Below are positions 1-9,910 of a stretch of 64,000 nucleotides of DNA, one piece after another (within the stretch, counting starts at the first letter, position 1; every line of letters starts with the position of its first letter). The notes under the pieces are model-generated. The model ran no database searches. It had not been told where the DNA came from and saw only the letters and a program-made list of their open reading frames with translations. The position numbers and the translations under genes are program-made. This stretch comes from RYN-230 sp963768945 (GTDB lineage: Bacteria; Actinomycetota; Actinomycetes; Streptosporangiales; Streptosporangiaceae): NCBI GenBank assembly GCA_963768945.1, contig CAVYJW010000005.1:372001-436000 (forward strand). Reading direction: 5' to 3'.

Positions 1-513
1 TCTTGCCAGCAGCGTCATGCCAGGGAAGCCAACAATCGCGATGGCGCTGAGCAGCGCCAAGGTCGGCGAGCTGTGGCTCACGGCCACCGCAACCGCAGCC
101 AGGCACGTGATGCCGACGATAGCCAGGGCGATCGGGAAGCGGTCTGGCACGCGCGGCGCGAGCAGCACGAGGCCCGCCAAGAGCCCGGCCAGGCCCGGTC
201 CATCGGGTTGCAGCCGCACCAGCGCCGCCGAACTGGCCAGGAGCATGACGGCGAAGATGACGCGGACCGCCGCACGGCGGTAGCGGGCTGTCAGCGCGCC
301 CAGCCCGCCCAGCACGAACCCGCCCACCGCGAGAACGACAGCCACGTCGCGGTCTGGCAGCCCTGGGTTCCGGCCGCTGGTGAACACGACCGCTGCCACC
401 ACGACAAAGAGCGGTGGGACGACGCGGCGCAGCCACAGGTGGGTTGCCTCCTGCTGCGCCCGCGCCCTGCGCAGCGTGGCGAGGGCGACGCTGGCCGGGG
501 GGTCTGAGCTCAT
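1..513 (-). CDS. Multi-span membrane protein, N-terminal part (runs off left edge)
   Basis: An open frame of 171 codons begins with ATG at 513 and is still open at base 1, so only the N-terminal part is present. The product starts MSSDPPASVALATLRRARAQ. It then has about five or six hydrophobic segments (roughly residues 30-46, 57-74, 83-98, 105-118, 127-144 and 150-170) separated by short Arg-rich turns. This layout resembles the membrane sensor half of an actinobacterial two-component histidine kinase, but no kinase motif lies in the window, so that is a guess. A weak GATGAG precedes the start. It is divergent from the ABC transporter operon starting at 739, with a long hairpin between them. 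Confidence 0.6.
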   Translation of the reverse strand, partial: MSSDPPASVALATLRRARAQQEATHLWLRRVVPPLFVVVAAVVFTSGRNPGLPDRDVAVVLAVGGFVLGGLGALTARYRRAAVRVIFAVMLLASSAALVRLQPDGPGLAGLLAGLVLLAPRVPDRFPIALAIVGITCLAAVAVAVSHSSPTLALLSAIAIVGFPGMTLLAR

Positions 514-566
514 CTCATCAACGTTACGGCGCGCCGGCCCGAACGGCCTCACCTACAGGCAGACAT

Positions 567-608
567 GCTCTAACGCCGGGTGGATACGTCTCCACCCGGC
601 GTTAGAGC
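567..608. repeat. Perfect 18-bp inverted repeat with 6-nt loop
   Basis: Bases 567-584 and 591-608 are exact reverse complements (arm begins GCTCTAACGCCGGG) around the loop TACGTC. It lies between two divergent genes and no T-run follows it. A regulatory hairpin or operator is therefore more likely than a simple rho-independent terminator. Confidence 0.6.
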
Positions 609-738
609 GTGGTGGACCGGCAAGTTCCAACCATGCGCCGAAGACGTTCCCGCCTCCGTCATCGCATGCTCTTACACTGCAGCCCAGCCAGGCCGGGGAC
701 CAGTGATGCTTCTGCCTCACCGCCGTTGGAAGGATCCG

Positions 739-1667
<929 letters not shown>

Positions 1668-1671
<4 letters not shown>

Positions 1672-2840
1672 CGACCGCGCACGCCAGTGGCACACCCGCG
1701 CCCGACCAGGCACTCCAGATGACGCCCGCCGGTGACTCACGTGACCGCCGGGGATCCCCGGTTCCCACCGCCGGCATGATCGCCACCAGAGTCATGGAGT
1801 TGCGCAAACGGCGCGGCCTCATGATCGCCCTTATCGTGATGAACATCGGGTTCCCAGCAGTCTTCCTCCTCATTCGCCTGCTCGCCCATGCGTTCGCGCC
1901 GTATGCCAACCCGCCCGCCGGCGGCGACATGATCTTCGTGGTCCTGGTAGCCGGCTTCTTGCCCACCTTCGGCTTCATCGTTGCCGCCACGGTGGGCTGC
2001 ACGGCGGGATCGCGTGACCTCACCGAAGGAATGTTCCGGCACCTGGTGGTGACCGGCCGGTCCCGGCTGGCGCTGTACCTGGCCAGGATCCCCGCCGGAT
2101 TGGCGGTCGTCGTGCCGATGGTCGCGATCGGCTACACGATCGTCTGCGCGGTATGCGTCTTCGCCGCACCGACCTTCATCGATGACTCGAACGTGAACAT
2201 ACCTCCCGGCTTGTCACGCGCCGGCTTCGAGAACTGGGCCCGGGATCGCGCCGAGCCGGTCATCTGCCTTCTCCCCTATAACGGGCACATTCCGGGGAAT
2301 GTCGCGTGCCCCGGCCCGCCTCCCTGGTCGAAGTCAGCGGTCACCCCCAGCCAGCCTGCGCCAGCCAGGCTGGAAGCCCTGGCCGTCAAGATTGCCAGCC
2401 AGGGCTACCACGGTTACACCCAAGTTCTCCGCCGCCCGCCGATCTTCCTCATGATCAAGGCCGGGCTGTGGATCGAGCTTGAAGCGGCCGTCGGATTCAT
2501 CCTCGGACTGGGGCTCGCGTCGCTGATGGGGCAGAGACTCGTCCCGGTGATCTTGCTGATCGTGCTTCAGATGATCCTGACGCCGATCCTTTCCGCAGTT
2601 GACCTTCCCCATCTGCAGGACCTGCAACGATCATTCGTCGGGCTGGCCGTGGCGCACCTGGAACCATCCGGGCTGCCGATGGCATTCGGGCTGCCGGGGG
2701 TAGCCGGAGGCGTCGGGCGGCCCGGCGCCGCGCAATCATTGCTGCCCGAGTCGGCCACCCAGGCCGCCTGCGTCATCATCGCCTGGCTGGCGTGCTGGAC
2801 GATCCTCGGCGCGTGGCGAATGATGACCAGGGACGCATGA
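1668..2840 (+). CDS. ABC-2 type transporter permease
   Basis: A 390-residue integral membrane partner of the upstream ATPase. Hydrophobic spans cluster after a roughly 45-residue cytoplasmic N-terminus: one near LMIALIVMNIGFPAVFLL, then segments following GGDMIFVVLVAGF, then a long polar loop of about 130 residues, then three or four C-terminal spans ending IIAWLACWTILGAW. The chosen TTG at 1668 is preceded by GGGGGA at 1656-1661 and overlaps the ATPase stop, which outweighs the internal ATG at 1719. The large extracytoplasmic loop (roughly residues 185-270) is typical of ABC-2 subunits. The gene is clearly co-expressed with the ATPase; the cargo is unknown. Confidence 0.82.
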
Positions 2841-2908
2841 GAGAACCTCTGTGCTGTACTCACCCCCCCGTCCCACTGGGCGAGCGAGTGGATCCCGCGG
2901 CAGCAGGG

Positions 2909-3508
2909 TCACGGTCCGCTGCTGACGGTGCTGATGTGCATCGTCACGAGTGACTTGTCAGCGCAGCCCTGCCGGCTCAGCGATGCGAACAGCGCGCTGT
3001 ACTGGTCGGGCGGGTAGACCTGCACCCAATGCACCTGTACCTGGTGGTGCAGGCAGTTGTTGCCGATCAGCACGTCGCTGACGGCCAGCGTGGCGTGCGC
3101 GGTCGCGCCAGGCTCCAGGGTGACCAGCGCTGGCGCGGTATTGCTGCCCCGCCCGGCGGGTGCGCCGACCTGGCTGCCACCCGGCGAGCCGACGAACGCG
3201 ACTCCCGGGTAGCCATACATCGTGCAGGCCGAGGTGGAGGCGTTGGTGAAGTCGAGTGGATAGTAGATCGTGCCGGCGGCGCCGTTCGCCGCGCCCACGG
3301 TCAGCCGCAGGTCCGTGGTCAGGCACGGCAACGGACCGGAAGGGGCCAGCGCTGCTGGTGTCGGCGACGTTGACGGCCTGATCGTCACAGTGACCGTCTT
3401 GACCGGCGTGGGAGTTCCGGAGGAGCCGCATGCGGTCCCGAGCAGAGCGATCGCGGTAAAGCAGCACGCGGCCAGCATCCGCTGACCCGTCATCGTGGGC
3501 ACTCTCAT
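2909..3508 (-). CDS. DUF4232-type secreted lipoprotein
   Basis: A 199-residue exported protein. The N-terminus has a hydrophobic stretch (residues 11-26) ending in a near-consensus lipobox with C27 in LLGTAC. A Thr/Pro/Ser-rich linker follows, then a domain with the DUF4232 pattern: DLRLTVG near the start, TNASTSACTMYGYPGV in the middle, and a C-terminal Cys (GCADKS). DUF4232 proteins are predicted cell-surface beta-sandwich proteins of unknown role in actinomycetes. It converges with the ABC permease at 2840 and lies upstream of the regulator ending at 3552 on the same strand. A second start, MTGQRM, 15 nt downstream is possible. Confidence 0.8.
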   Translation of the reverse strand: MRVPTMTGQRMLAACCFTAIALLGTACGSSGTPTPVKTVTVTIRPSTSPTPAALAPSGPLPCLTTDLRLTVGAANGAAGTIYYPLDFTNASTSACTMYGYPGVAFVGSPGGSQVGAPAGRGSNTAPALVTLEPGATAHATLAVSDVLIGNNCLHHQVQVHWVQVYPPDQYSALFASLSRQGCADKSLVTMHISTVSSGP

Positions 3509-3551
3509 GGCAGAACATCTCTATTCATCTGATTCACGTAAACCATTTACG

Positions 3552-5897
3552 TCACTGCTGCAGTTCAGCACTGACGTCGTGGACTTTGATGCGGCCGGCG
3601 AGCTCGCCGGGGGTCGCCGCCTTTCCTGCCGCCCAGGCCGCTTCGATGGTCTCAGGCGGCAGTGCGGACTGAATGGCAGCCATGGTTTGCTCGCGCGCTT
3701 CGAGCTCGTCGGAGCTGAACTGCTCGCCTACCTGCTCACGGAGCCCGTCCGCGTGGCCGAGCAGCCAGGCGGCGCCGGCTGGGTCTCCCAGCGCGGCGCT
3801 GGCCCGGGCGATGCCTTCCGCCGCTCTGAAAACCCCGGCGCGGTCACCGACCGCCAGGAACGCGGCGGCGGCTCGCCTGTGCAGCAGCAGGCTGGCGGTG
3901 AACTGGCCGGCTCCGTTGAGGATCATCGCGAGGGTCAGGGTGGCCCTGGCAATGCCGCGGCTGTCTCCGAGCCGCACGATGGCGTCCAGGCCCCGTTGAG
4001 CGGTCTCCTGGGCCTGGGTGCGTTGGCCGGCGTTGTTCAGGGCAAGCGCCAGGTTATTCAGCACAAGCGCCTCCAGCCAGGGGTCGTCAGCCCGGCTGAG
4101 GTAGCGCAGGCTGGCCTGGTAGCGGCCGATCGCTTCGACGTTCTCACCGCGGTCGTTGTGCACATTGCCGATGTTGTTGTGTGCGCTGGCGATGTCAGTG
4201 TCGTTGCCAGAGTCCTCGAAGAGGAGAAGCGCGCGCCGGTGCGAGCTTAGCGCCGCGTCGAAATCGCCCTGGTCACGTGCCAGGTTCCCGTCGGCTTTGA
4301 GCGCGCGGGCCTGGATGATGGGCGGGACTGGACTGCGCAGCGCAATGACGCGAGCCAGCCAGCGGCGGCCTTCAGCGAGCTGTCCAGTGATTTCCCAGTA
4401 TCGCCATAGCGCGGTCGCCAGCCGATGCGCCGCGGTCGGCTGACCCGCTGTGATGGCGTGATCCAGGGCGGCACGCATGTTGGCGTGCTCGTCGCCGAGC
4501 AGCCGCAACCAGGCCACCTGGTTGCTGCCGGTCAGCTCGGGCGCCGCGGACTCGGCGAGGCTGAGATACCAGTGAAGGTGCTGCCGCGCGACCGCGTCGG
4601 CGGTGCCCGCGGCGGCGAGCAGTTGCGCCGCGTAGTCGCGGATGGTGACCGGCAGCAGGAACCGGATCCCGGACGCCCGCTCAGCCCGCCACACCAGACT
4701 GTTGTCGATGAGCGAGGCCAGCGCGTCCAGCGCTTCGATCTCGTCCCCGATTTCGCAGACCCCAGTCAGCGCATCCAGCGTCCACCCATCGGCGAAGACA
4801 GCCAGCTGCGGCAGCAGCCGCGCCGCGGGCGCGTCGAGCAGCCGGTAGCTCCAGTCCAGCGTCGCCCGCAGGGTCCGGTGCCGGTCATTGGCATCACGCG
4901 AACCCAATGACAGCAGGTCGGCGCGCTCGCCAAGCCGCGCCAGCAGCGCTCCGGGCGGCAACACCTTCGCGCGCGCGGCGGCAAGCTCCAGTGCCAGCGG
5001 CAGCCCGTCCAGGCGGCGGCAGATCCCGGCGACCGCTGCGGCATCACTGCCGCTGATCATCCAGCCCGGCAGGACCGCCCGGATGCGGTCGGTGAGCAGC
5101 TGCACAGACGGGATGCGGAGCAGTTCGTCTGGCCCTGCGCCGGCCGCTGGCGGCAGGCGCAGGGGCGCGAGCGGGTACTCGTGCTCGCCGTTGACCCGCA
5201 GCGGGCGCCTGCTCGTGACCAGGAATTTAACCCCCGGACAGGCGCTGAGCAGCGCGGAGACGACCGTCGCCGCCTCAATGACATGCTCGAAATTATCTAG
5301 CAGCAGTAGCGCACGCAGCGGCGCGAGCGTGGCCTCCACCTGTGCCTGCAGGGTCTCGGTGCCGCCCTCCCGCACCCCCATGGCGCGGGCCACGCCGGCT
5401 ATCACCAATTGCGGGTCCTGCAGTGAAGCCAGGCTGGCGAACCGCACGCCATCCGGGAAATGCCGGGTGAGCTGACGCGCGACCGCTAGCGACAGGCGTG
5501 TCTTGCCCACCCCGCCGAGGCCGGTGATGGTGACCAGCCGGACTTCAGTGCGCAGCAGCAGCTCGCAGCACGCGCTAACGTCAGCCGCCCGGCCGACCAG
5601 TGGCGTGGGCGGAACCGGCAACTGCCCGGCAGGCTGGTCCACGTCCGGACCGTCTGGTCCCGGACGGCCACGCGCAACCGCCTCGAACAGCTCCCTGGCC
5701 GAGCCGGACAGATCGAGTGCCTCGCAGAGTAAACGGGCCGTCTCCTTGCGGGCGGTGCGGTTGATGCCACGCTCCAGGTCACTGACCGAGCGGACGCTGA
5801 TCCCGGCAGCTTCCGCGAGTTCCTCCTGGGTCAGCCGAGCGGCCTGCCGTAGCCGTTTCAACAACTCGGCGAGCGTCGTCCCGGGTGCATCAGCCAA
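3552..5897 (-). CDS. XRE-type HTH / STAND ATPase / TPR transcriptional regulator
   Basis: A 781-residue signalling ATPase. An XRE helix-turn-helix occupies residues 9-62 (LTQEELAEAAGISVRSVSDLERG). A STAND (NB-ARC-like) module follows, with Walker A GLGGVGKT at 126-133, Walker B LLLLDNFEH, and the GLPLALELAAARA box. The C-terminal 300 residues are helical TPR-like repeats (YWEITGQLAEGRRWLARV, ALKADGNLARDQGDFDAAL). Such proteins act as ligand-gated, ATP-switched regulators. The TTG start at 5897 is chosen because GGGGAGG sits 7 nt upstream; the frame stays open to 6026 but that extension is Pro/Arg-rich and lacks a ribosome site. It has the same architecture, apart from the N-terminal domain, as the protein at 16825. 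Confidence 0.85.
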   Translation of the reverse strand: MADAPGTTLAELLKRLRQAARLTQEELAEAAGISVRSVSDLERGINRTARKETARLLCEALDLSGSARELFEAVARGRPGPDGPDVDQPAGQLPVPPTPLVGRAADVSACCELLLRTEVRLVTITGLGGVGKTRLSLAVARQLTRHFPDGVRFASLASLQDPQLVIAGVARAMGVREGGTETLQAQVEATLAPLRALLLLDNFEHVIEAATVVSALLSACPGVKFLVTSRRPLRVNGEHEYPLAPLRLPPAAGAGPDELLRIPSVQLLTDRIRAVLPGWMISGSDAAAVAGICRRLDGLPLALELAAARAKVLPPGALLARLGERADLLSLGSRDANDRHRTLRATLDWSYRLLDAPAARLLPQLAVFADGWTLDALTGVCEIGDEIEALDALASLIDNSLVWRAERASGIRFLLPVTIRDYAAQLLAAAGTADAVARQHLHWYLSLAESAAPELTGSNQVAWLRLLGDEHANMRAALDHAITAGQPTAAHRLATALWRYWEITGQLAEGRRWLARVIALRSPVPPIIQARALKADGNLARDQGDFDAALSSHRRALLLFEDSGNDTDIASAHNNIGNVHNDRGENVEAIGRYQASLRYLSRADDPWLEALVLNNLALALNNAGQRTQAQETAQRGLDAIVRLGDSRGIARATLTLAMILNGAGQFTASLLLHRRAAAAFLAVGDRAGVFRAAEGIARASAALGDPAGAAWLLGHADGLREQVGEQFSSDELEAREQTMAAIQSALPPETIEAAWAAGKAATPGELAGRIKVHDVSAELQQ

Positions 5898-6039
5898 AGC
5901 CGGACCTCCCCTCGCAGGCGGTGGCGGGCCGGGCAGGGCCGGACGAGGCCGCCGGTGCGTCCCCAAGCCGAATATAAGGTGCAACGGACTGCACGCGGCC
6001 AGCCGGGGTGTCTGGTCCCCGGGCACGGTTGCTTCCTGG

Positions 6040-7503
6040 TCAGCTGAGCAGGTCGGCGACGCCGGCGATGGCGGGTTCGATGGCTCGCTCGCGGACGTTG
6101 CCGAAACCCATCACCAGCGCGGGTGGCGCCGCGGTGTCAGGGTTGCCGCGGTAGGCGCCGATGCCGTGCAACCCGACCCGCCGTTCACGCGCCGCGGCGA
6201 TCACTGCCGCCTCGTCGGCGCCGGGTGGCAGAGGCGCGACAGCGTGGAATCCGGCCGCGAGCCCGGTGAGCCGGACCCGGGGGGCCTGTCTGGCGAACGC
6301 GCCGGTCAGTGCGGTACGGCGGGCGGCGTAGACAGTTCGCATCCGCCGCAGGTGGCGATCGTACCGGCCGGTTGTGAGCAGGGTTGCCAGGGCGAGCTGG
6401 TCTAGCGTGCAGGAGCCGCGGTCGCTCATTTCTTTCTCGGCGGCGACGGCTGAGGCCAGCGGTGAAGGGGCGTGGACCCAGCCGAGGCGGACCGCGGGCG
6501 CCAGCGCCTTGCTGGCGGTGCCGAGCAGGAAGACCTGGTCTGGGGCCAGTCCCTGCAGCGCGCCGACGGGTTCCTTGTCGTAGCGGAACTCTGAATCGTA
6601 GTCGTCCTCGATCACGTACCCGCCGCCGTGCCGCGCCCAGCCGGTCAGGGCGTGCCGCCGTGATGGGGACAGGACCACCCCGGTGGGGGACTGGTGCGCC
6701 GGGGTGACCACGACAGCCTGGGCTCCGCTGGCCGCCAGTTCGCTGACCACGAGGCCTTGCTCGTCGACCGGCACGTAGGTGACGTGGATGCCCATCGCCA
6801 GGGCCGCGCGAACTGTTTCGTCTGCCTGCGCGCAGCCGTAGCCGGGGTCTTCGAAGGCCACGCACGTCACGCCGCCCTGGCGGGCCAGGGCGCGCAGTAC
6901 CAGGTTGATTCCTTGCGCAAAGCCGGTACTGATGATCATCTGCGCCGGGCCGGCGGCGGCGGCTCGTACCCGCCGCAGGTACCCGGCGAGGACCTCGCGC
7001 AGCACCGCGCTGCCGCGCGGGTCGCCGTATCCCAGGTCCGCGGAGGCGGCCTTGGTGCACGCCTGCTTGATGGCCCAGGCCCAGTCGGTACGCGGGAAGC
7101 TGGACAGGTCCGGTACGCCGGGTTGGAAGTCCGCGATGAGCGGCGGTTCCGAGGGATGGCAGCCTGGCGAGGGCGCCGGGGGCGGGACCACGGCCGGGCC
7201 GGCCACGGGCTGGTCACCGGCGTGCTGGCCGCTGATGCCGGCGACCCGGGTGGCGGACCCGGTGCGGCTGGTCAGGTATCCCTCGGCCAGCAGCTGCCCG
7301 TAGCAGTCCTGCACCATGCCGCGGGAGATGCCGAGCTCACGCGCCAGCTCCCGCGAGGACGGCAGCCGTTCCCCGGCGCGGAGCCGGCCACCCCTGATCG
7401 CCTCGCGCAGGCTCGCTTCCAGCTGGGCGCGCAGCGGCTGGCTGGCCGAACGGTCGAGCCGCACCAGCAGCCCCGGACTCAAACCGGACCACTCAATCGC
7501 CAT
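6040..7503 (-). CDS. MocR/PdxR-family regulator (GntR HTH plus aminotransferase domain)
   Basis: A 487-residue fusion. Residues 15-85 form a GntR winged helix (LREAIRGGRLRAGERLPSSR ... LGISRGMVQDCYGQLLAEGY). Residues 120-487 form a fold-type I aminotransferase-like domain, with the PLP lysine expected in LGTASKALAPAVRLGW and the pocket motif IEDDYDSEFRY. MocR proteins sense PLP or PLP-amino acid adducts and control adjacent, usually divergent, genes. Here the neighbour is the MFS exporter starting at 7551. Only 47 bp separate the two starts, so both promoters and the operator must overlap. The physiological effector is not deducible. Confidence 0.9.
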   Translation of the reverse strand: MAIEWSGLSPGLLVRLDRSASQPLRAQLEASLREAIRGGRLRAGERLPSSRELARELGISRGMVQDCYGQLLAEGYLTSRTGSATRVAGISGQHAGDQPVAGPAVVPPPAPSPGCHPSEPPLIADFQPGVPDLSSFPRTDWAWAIKQACTKAASADLGYGDPRGSAVLREVLAGYLRRVRAAAAGPAQMIISTGFAQGINLVLRALARQGGVTCVAFEDPGYGCAQADETVRAALAMGIHVTYVPVDEQGLVVSELAASGAQAVVVTPAHQSPTGVVLSPSRRHALTGWARHGGGYVIEDDYDSEFRYDKEPVGALQGLAPDQVFLLGTASKALAPAVRLGWVHAPSPLASAVAAEKEMSDRGSCTLDQLALATLLTTGRYDRHLRRMRTVYAARRTALTGAFARQAPRVRLTGLAAGFHAVAPLPPGADEAAVIAAARERRVGLHGIGAYRGNPDTAAPPALVMGFGNVRERAIEPAIAGVADLLS

Positions 7504-7550
7504 GAAATCGGACCTTACCAGCGTGCCGGCTGGCTTCTACCGTGCGTGCT

Positions 7551-8786
7551 ATGAGCACCTTGACGCAGGCGCAGCCTGGTACCGCGGTCCCGGCCCGGCT
7601 CCTCAGCGTGCCGCTGGCAGCCACGTTCCTGGCCGAGTTCACCTCGCTCACCAGCTTCTTCCTGCTGCTGTCGGTGATGCCGATGCTGGCGGCGGCAGCC
7701 GGCGCCGGCAGCTCCGCTGCCGGGCTGATCACCGGGGCCCTGCTGCTCGGCACCGTGGCTGCCGAGGCCCTGGCCGCAATAGCGATCAGGCGGTTCGGCT
7801 ACCGGATGGTGCTCGCGGCCGGAGCCGTGCTGCTCGGCGCGCCGGCCGTGGCCATGCTCGCACCCGAGCCCCAGGCCGTCATGATGAGCGTCAGCCTGGT
7901 GCGCGGGCTCGGCTTCGGCTTGTGCGGTGTGGTCACCGGCGCGCTCACCGCCAGGCTGCTGCCTCCCGGACGGCGCGGTGAGGGGCTCGGCCTGCTCGGC
8001 ATCGTCTCCGGCGTCCCGGCCGTAATCGCGCTGCCGGCCGGGGTCTGGCTCGCCGGACACCACCTGGCCGCCGCGGCCGCGGCGATGGCGGCCACTGCCG
8101 GCCTGCTGCCGCTAGTGGCGATCCGCTGGCTGCCGGACGGGCGGGAGGCACGCCGTACCGCCCGCGCCAGACGGATGCCAGGTGCCCGCGGCTCCGGACA
8201 GATCGCGGGCGCCGCGCTGCGGCTGCCGCTGATCTTCGCCGCCGCTACCATCGCGGCCGGCGTGCTGGACTCGTTCCTGCCGCTCGCGAAGGGGATCCCG
8301 AGCAACCTCGCCTCGGCCGCCCTGCTCGTGCAGGCGATCACCGCCACGCTCAGCCGCTGGCAGGCTGGCAAGCACGGCGACCGCTACGGTCACACCCGGC
8401 TGCTCATCCCGGCGCTCGCTGCGGCGGCGCTCGGCATGGCCGCGATGATGGTGCTGGGCTCGCCCGTGGTGATGTTCGCAGGCATGGTGCTGTTCGGCGC
8501 CGGGTTCGGGGTGACCGAGAACGCGACGTTCGCGCTGCTGATCGAGCAGCTGCCCGAGGCTAAGGCCAGCGCGTTGTGGAACCTCGCCTACGACGCCGGG
8601 TACGGCGCAGGCCCGGCGGTCTTCGGCCTGATCTGCGTCCGCACCGGCTACCCGGCGGCGTTCGCCCTTACCGCCGCGTTGATCCTCGCCGCAGTCCCGG
8701 TTGCCGTGCGCGAGCAGAAGGCCGCGGCCAGCGTGGTCATGGGACTGTCCCGCGGGGCGCTACCCACTGCACCGGCTGGCCGGTGA
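7551..8786 (+). CDS. MFS transporter
   Basis: A 411-residue, about 12-span major facilitator protein. Hydrophobic segments recur regularly from TFLAEFTSLTSFFLLLSVMP through VAIRRFGYRMVLAAG (a short loop with basic residues between spans 2 and 3) to a last span near ALTAALILAAVPVAV. The ATG at 7551 is preferred over the GTG 9 nt upstream because of the MSTLTQAQPG start; neither has a good ribosome site, so a leaderless message is possible. It is divergent from the MocR regulator, which likely controls it. Its last 50 bases overlap the convergent vapC gene. Confidence 0.85.
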   Translation: MSTLTQAQPGTAVPARLLSVPLAATFLAEFTSLTSFFLLLSVMPMLAAAAGAGSSAAGLITGALLLGTVAAEALAAIAIRRFGYRMVLAAGAVLLGAPAVAMLAPEPQAVMMSVSLVRGLGFGLCGVVTGALTARLLPPGRRGEGLGLLGIVSGVPAVIALPAGVWLAGHHLAAAAAAMAATAGLLPLVAIRWLPDGREARRTARARRMPGARGSGQIAGAALRLPLIFAAATIAAGVLDSFLPLAKGIPSNLASAALLVQAITATLSRWQAGKHGDRYGHTRLLIPALAAAALGMAAMMVLGSPVVMFAGMVLFGAGFGVTENATFALLIEQLPEAKASALWNLAYDAGYGAGPAVFGLICVRTGYPAAFALTAALILAAVPVAVREQKAAASVVMGLSRGALPTAPAGR

Positions 8787-9162
8787 CACCCGCAATCAGG
8801 TCGAAATCGCTGTCGTAATGGAGCACGGTCACGCGTTCCCGCTCGGCCACGGCGGCGATCAGCAAATCCGGGAAACCAACGGCTCTGACCTGCCCGCTGC
8901 GCCACAGCGCGGCCTGCACGCCCAACGCACGGCGCCAGTCCTCATCGTGGGTGGGCAGCCATTCGTACCCAGCGTCCCGGTCGGCCCGCAGCTCATCGAA
9001 CTCCTTACCGGTCCTGGTGGCCCACCCGAGCTCGAATTCGATCACTCCGCACGTGGCGACCAGACCCGCCTCAATCATCGGGCCCAGTACCGCAGCGACC
9101 AGACGATGGCGCAGCCGCGCCAGGGCGCTTGTGTCGGCCAGGTAGCTGGCTACTGCCGCCAT
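8737..9162 (-). CDS. vapC: VapC-type PIN-domain ribonuclease toxin
   Basis: A 141-residue PIN-domain toxin expected to cleave tRNA or rRNA. The first acidic residue is in YLADTSALARL (D10), a central acid is in the stretch VIEFELGWA, and the distal pair is in GFPDLLIAAVAE and LHYDSDFDLIA, giving the four-acid metal site. The gene starts inside the last codons of the antitoxin gene (13-nt overlap), which is normal for vapBC. Its 3' end overlaps the convergent MFS gene by 50 bp. Confidence 0.88.
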   Translation of the reverse strand: MAAVASYLADTSALARLRHRLVAAVLGPMIEAGLVATCGVIEFELGWATRTGKEFDELRADRDAGYEWLPTHDEDWRRALGVQAALWRSGQVRAVGFPDLLIAAVAERERVTVLHYDSDFDLIAGVTGQPVQWVAPRGTVP

Positions 9163-9359
9163 GCGGCCCGCATCACCTCGTCGTCCTCCAGATCAGGCAG
9201 GCCACCAGAGGCCAGCCGCTGCAGATCCCGCCGGCGGGCCGCCAGGGCGGCCACCTCGCGGAGGGCCGCATTCACGGTGTCCTTCTTCGTCTCGGTATGC
9301 AGCGCCTCCTGAGCGGCGGCGAGGTACTGCTCGTTCACATCGATCAGTGTCTTGGCCAT
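9150..9359 (-). CDS. vapB: VapB-type antitoxin
   Basis: A 69-residue antitoxin beginning MAKTLIDVNEQYLAAAQEAL, the ribbon-helix-helix-like VapB pattern in which TKKDTVNAALREVAALAARR forms the DNA-binding helices. The acidic, Trp-containing tail (DLEDDEVMRAAWRQ) would bind the toxin. ATG 9359 has AGGAGG 5 nt upstream; a GTG 6 nt earlier lies too close to the ribosome site. It is transcribed first in the vapBC pair, from the promoter/operator at 9379-9409. Confidence 0.88.
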   Translation of the reverse strand: MAKTLIDVNEQYLAAAQEALHTETKKDTVNAALREVAALAARRRDLQRLASGGLPDLEDDEVMRAAWRQ

Positions 9360-9378
9360 CTTCACCTCCTCCCACCTA

Positions 9379-9409
9379 GTATATCTTGGAGTAGGTGCCG
9401 GAGATATAC
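9379..9409 (-). promoter_or_regulatory. vapBC operator/promoter (inverted repeat)
   Basis: GTATATCT (9379-9386) and AGATATAC (9402-9409) are exact inverted copies 15 nt apart, 20-50 nt upstream of the vapB start. On the coding strand the arm nearest vapB contains TATACT, a plausible -10 box. Bound VapBC would therefore cover the promoter, the usual autoregulation of this family. Confidence 0.55.
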
Positions 9410-9413
9410 GGAA

Positions 9414-9494
9414 CTAGCTGGCCAGCGCGAGGACCAGCAGGTAAATCACTACCCATCGCGGGGGATATGGCTTGCCTTGCTTATCGTCAGCCAT
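9414..9494 (-). CDS. Possible 26-residue single-span membrane miniprotein
   Basis: A short frame from ATG 9494 to TAG 9414 encodes a charged head (MADDKQGKPYPPRW) followed by a hydrophobic tail (VVIYLLVLALAS). This head-plus-one-span design is typical of small bacterial membrane peptides. A weak AGAAGA lies about 8-13 nt upstream. The frame ends immediately upstream of the vapBC promoter. No homologue is recognised, and a frame this short can arise by chance. Confidence 0.3.
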   Translation of the reverse strand: MADDKQGKPYPPRWVVIYLLVLALAS

Positions 9495-9910
9495 GACCGT
9501 TCATCTTCTCTCGCCCTAAGGTATTGCTCCGCGTTCGGGGAATGTCGCGTCGGTCTGGCCGTTGGGTGGGAACAGGGCGTGTGGTGGCAGCGACGAGATG
9601 ACGGGTGCGTCGACCATTGGCTAATCCGAGGCGATGACGAGGACGTCGAGCCGCGCGGCACGCAGGGAGGTACGTCACTGACGTTCGCCGGGCCCGTAAA
9701 CTCCGGGTTCGGGATCGGGAGCCGGGGTGTGGCCGATCGGGTCATCTGCCATGGCGTGTCTGCTCTCCCATGTCCGGGTGATGCGCCGCCGCGAATACGT
9801 ATAGGAGCCATGCACGGCATGTCCAAGAAGGAACCGCGAAGCTCCCCTAACGATGGTCTCGCCCTACTGGTTAGCGGCTTGCTGGTCTTCCCGCGTGGCA
9901 TCGCCCGGGC
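9495..9910. other. Intergenic region, no supported gene
   Basis: About 415 bp between the vapBC promoter side and the DUF2254 gene. Open frames here are Arg/Pro-rich shadows without ribosome sites. No repeat, RNA gene or clear promoter is recognised. Confidence 0.5.
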
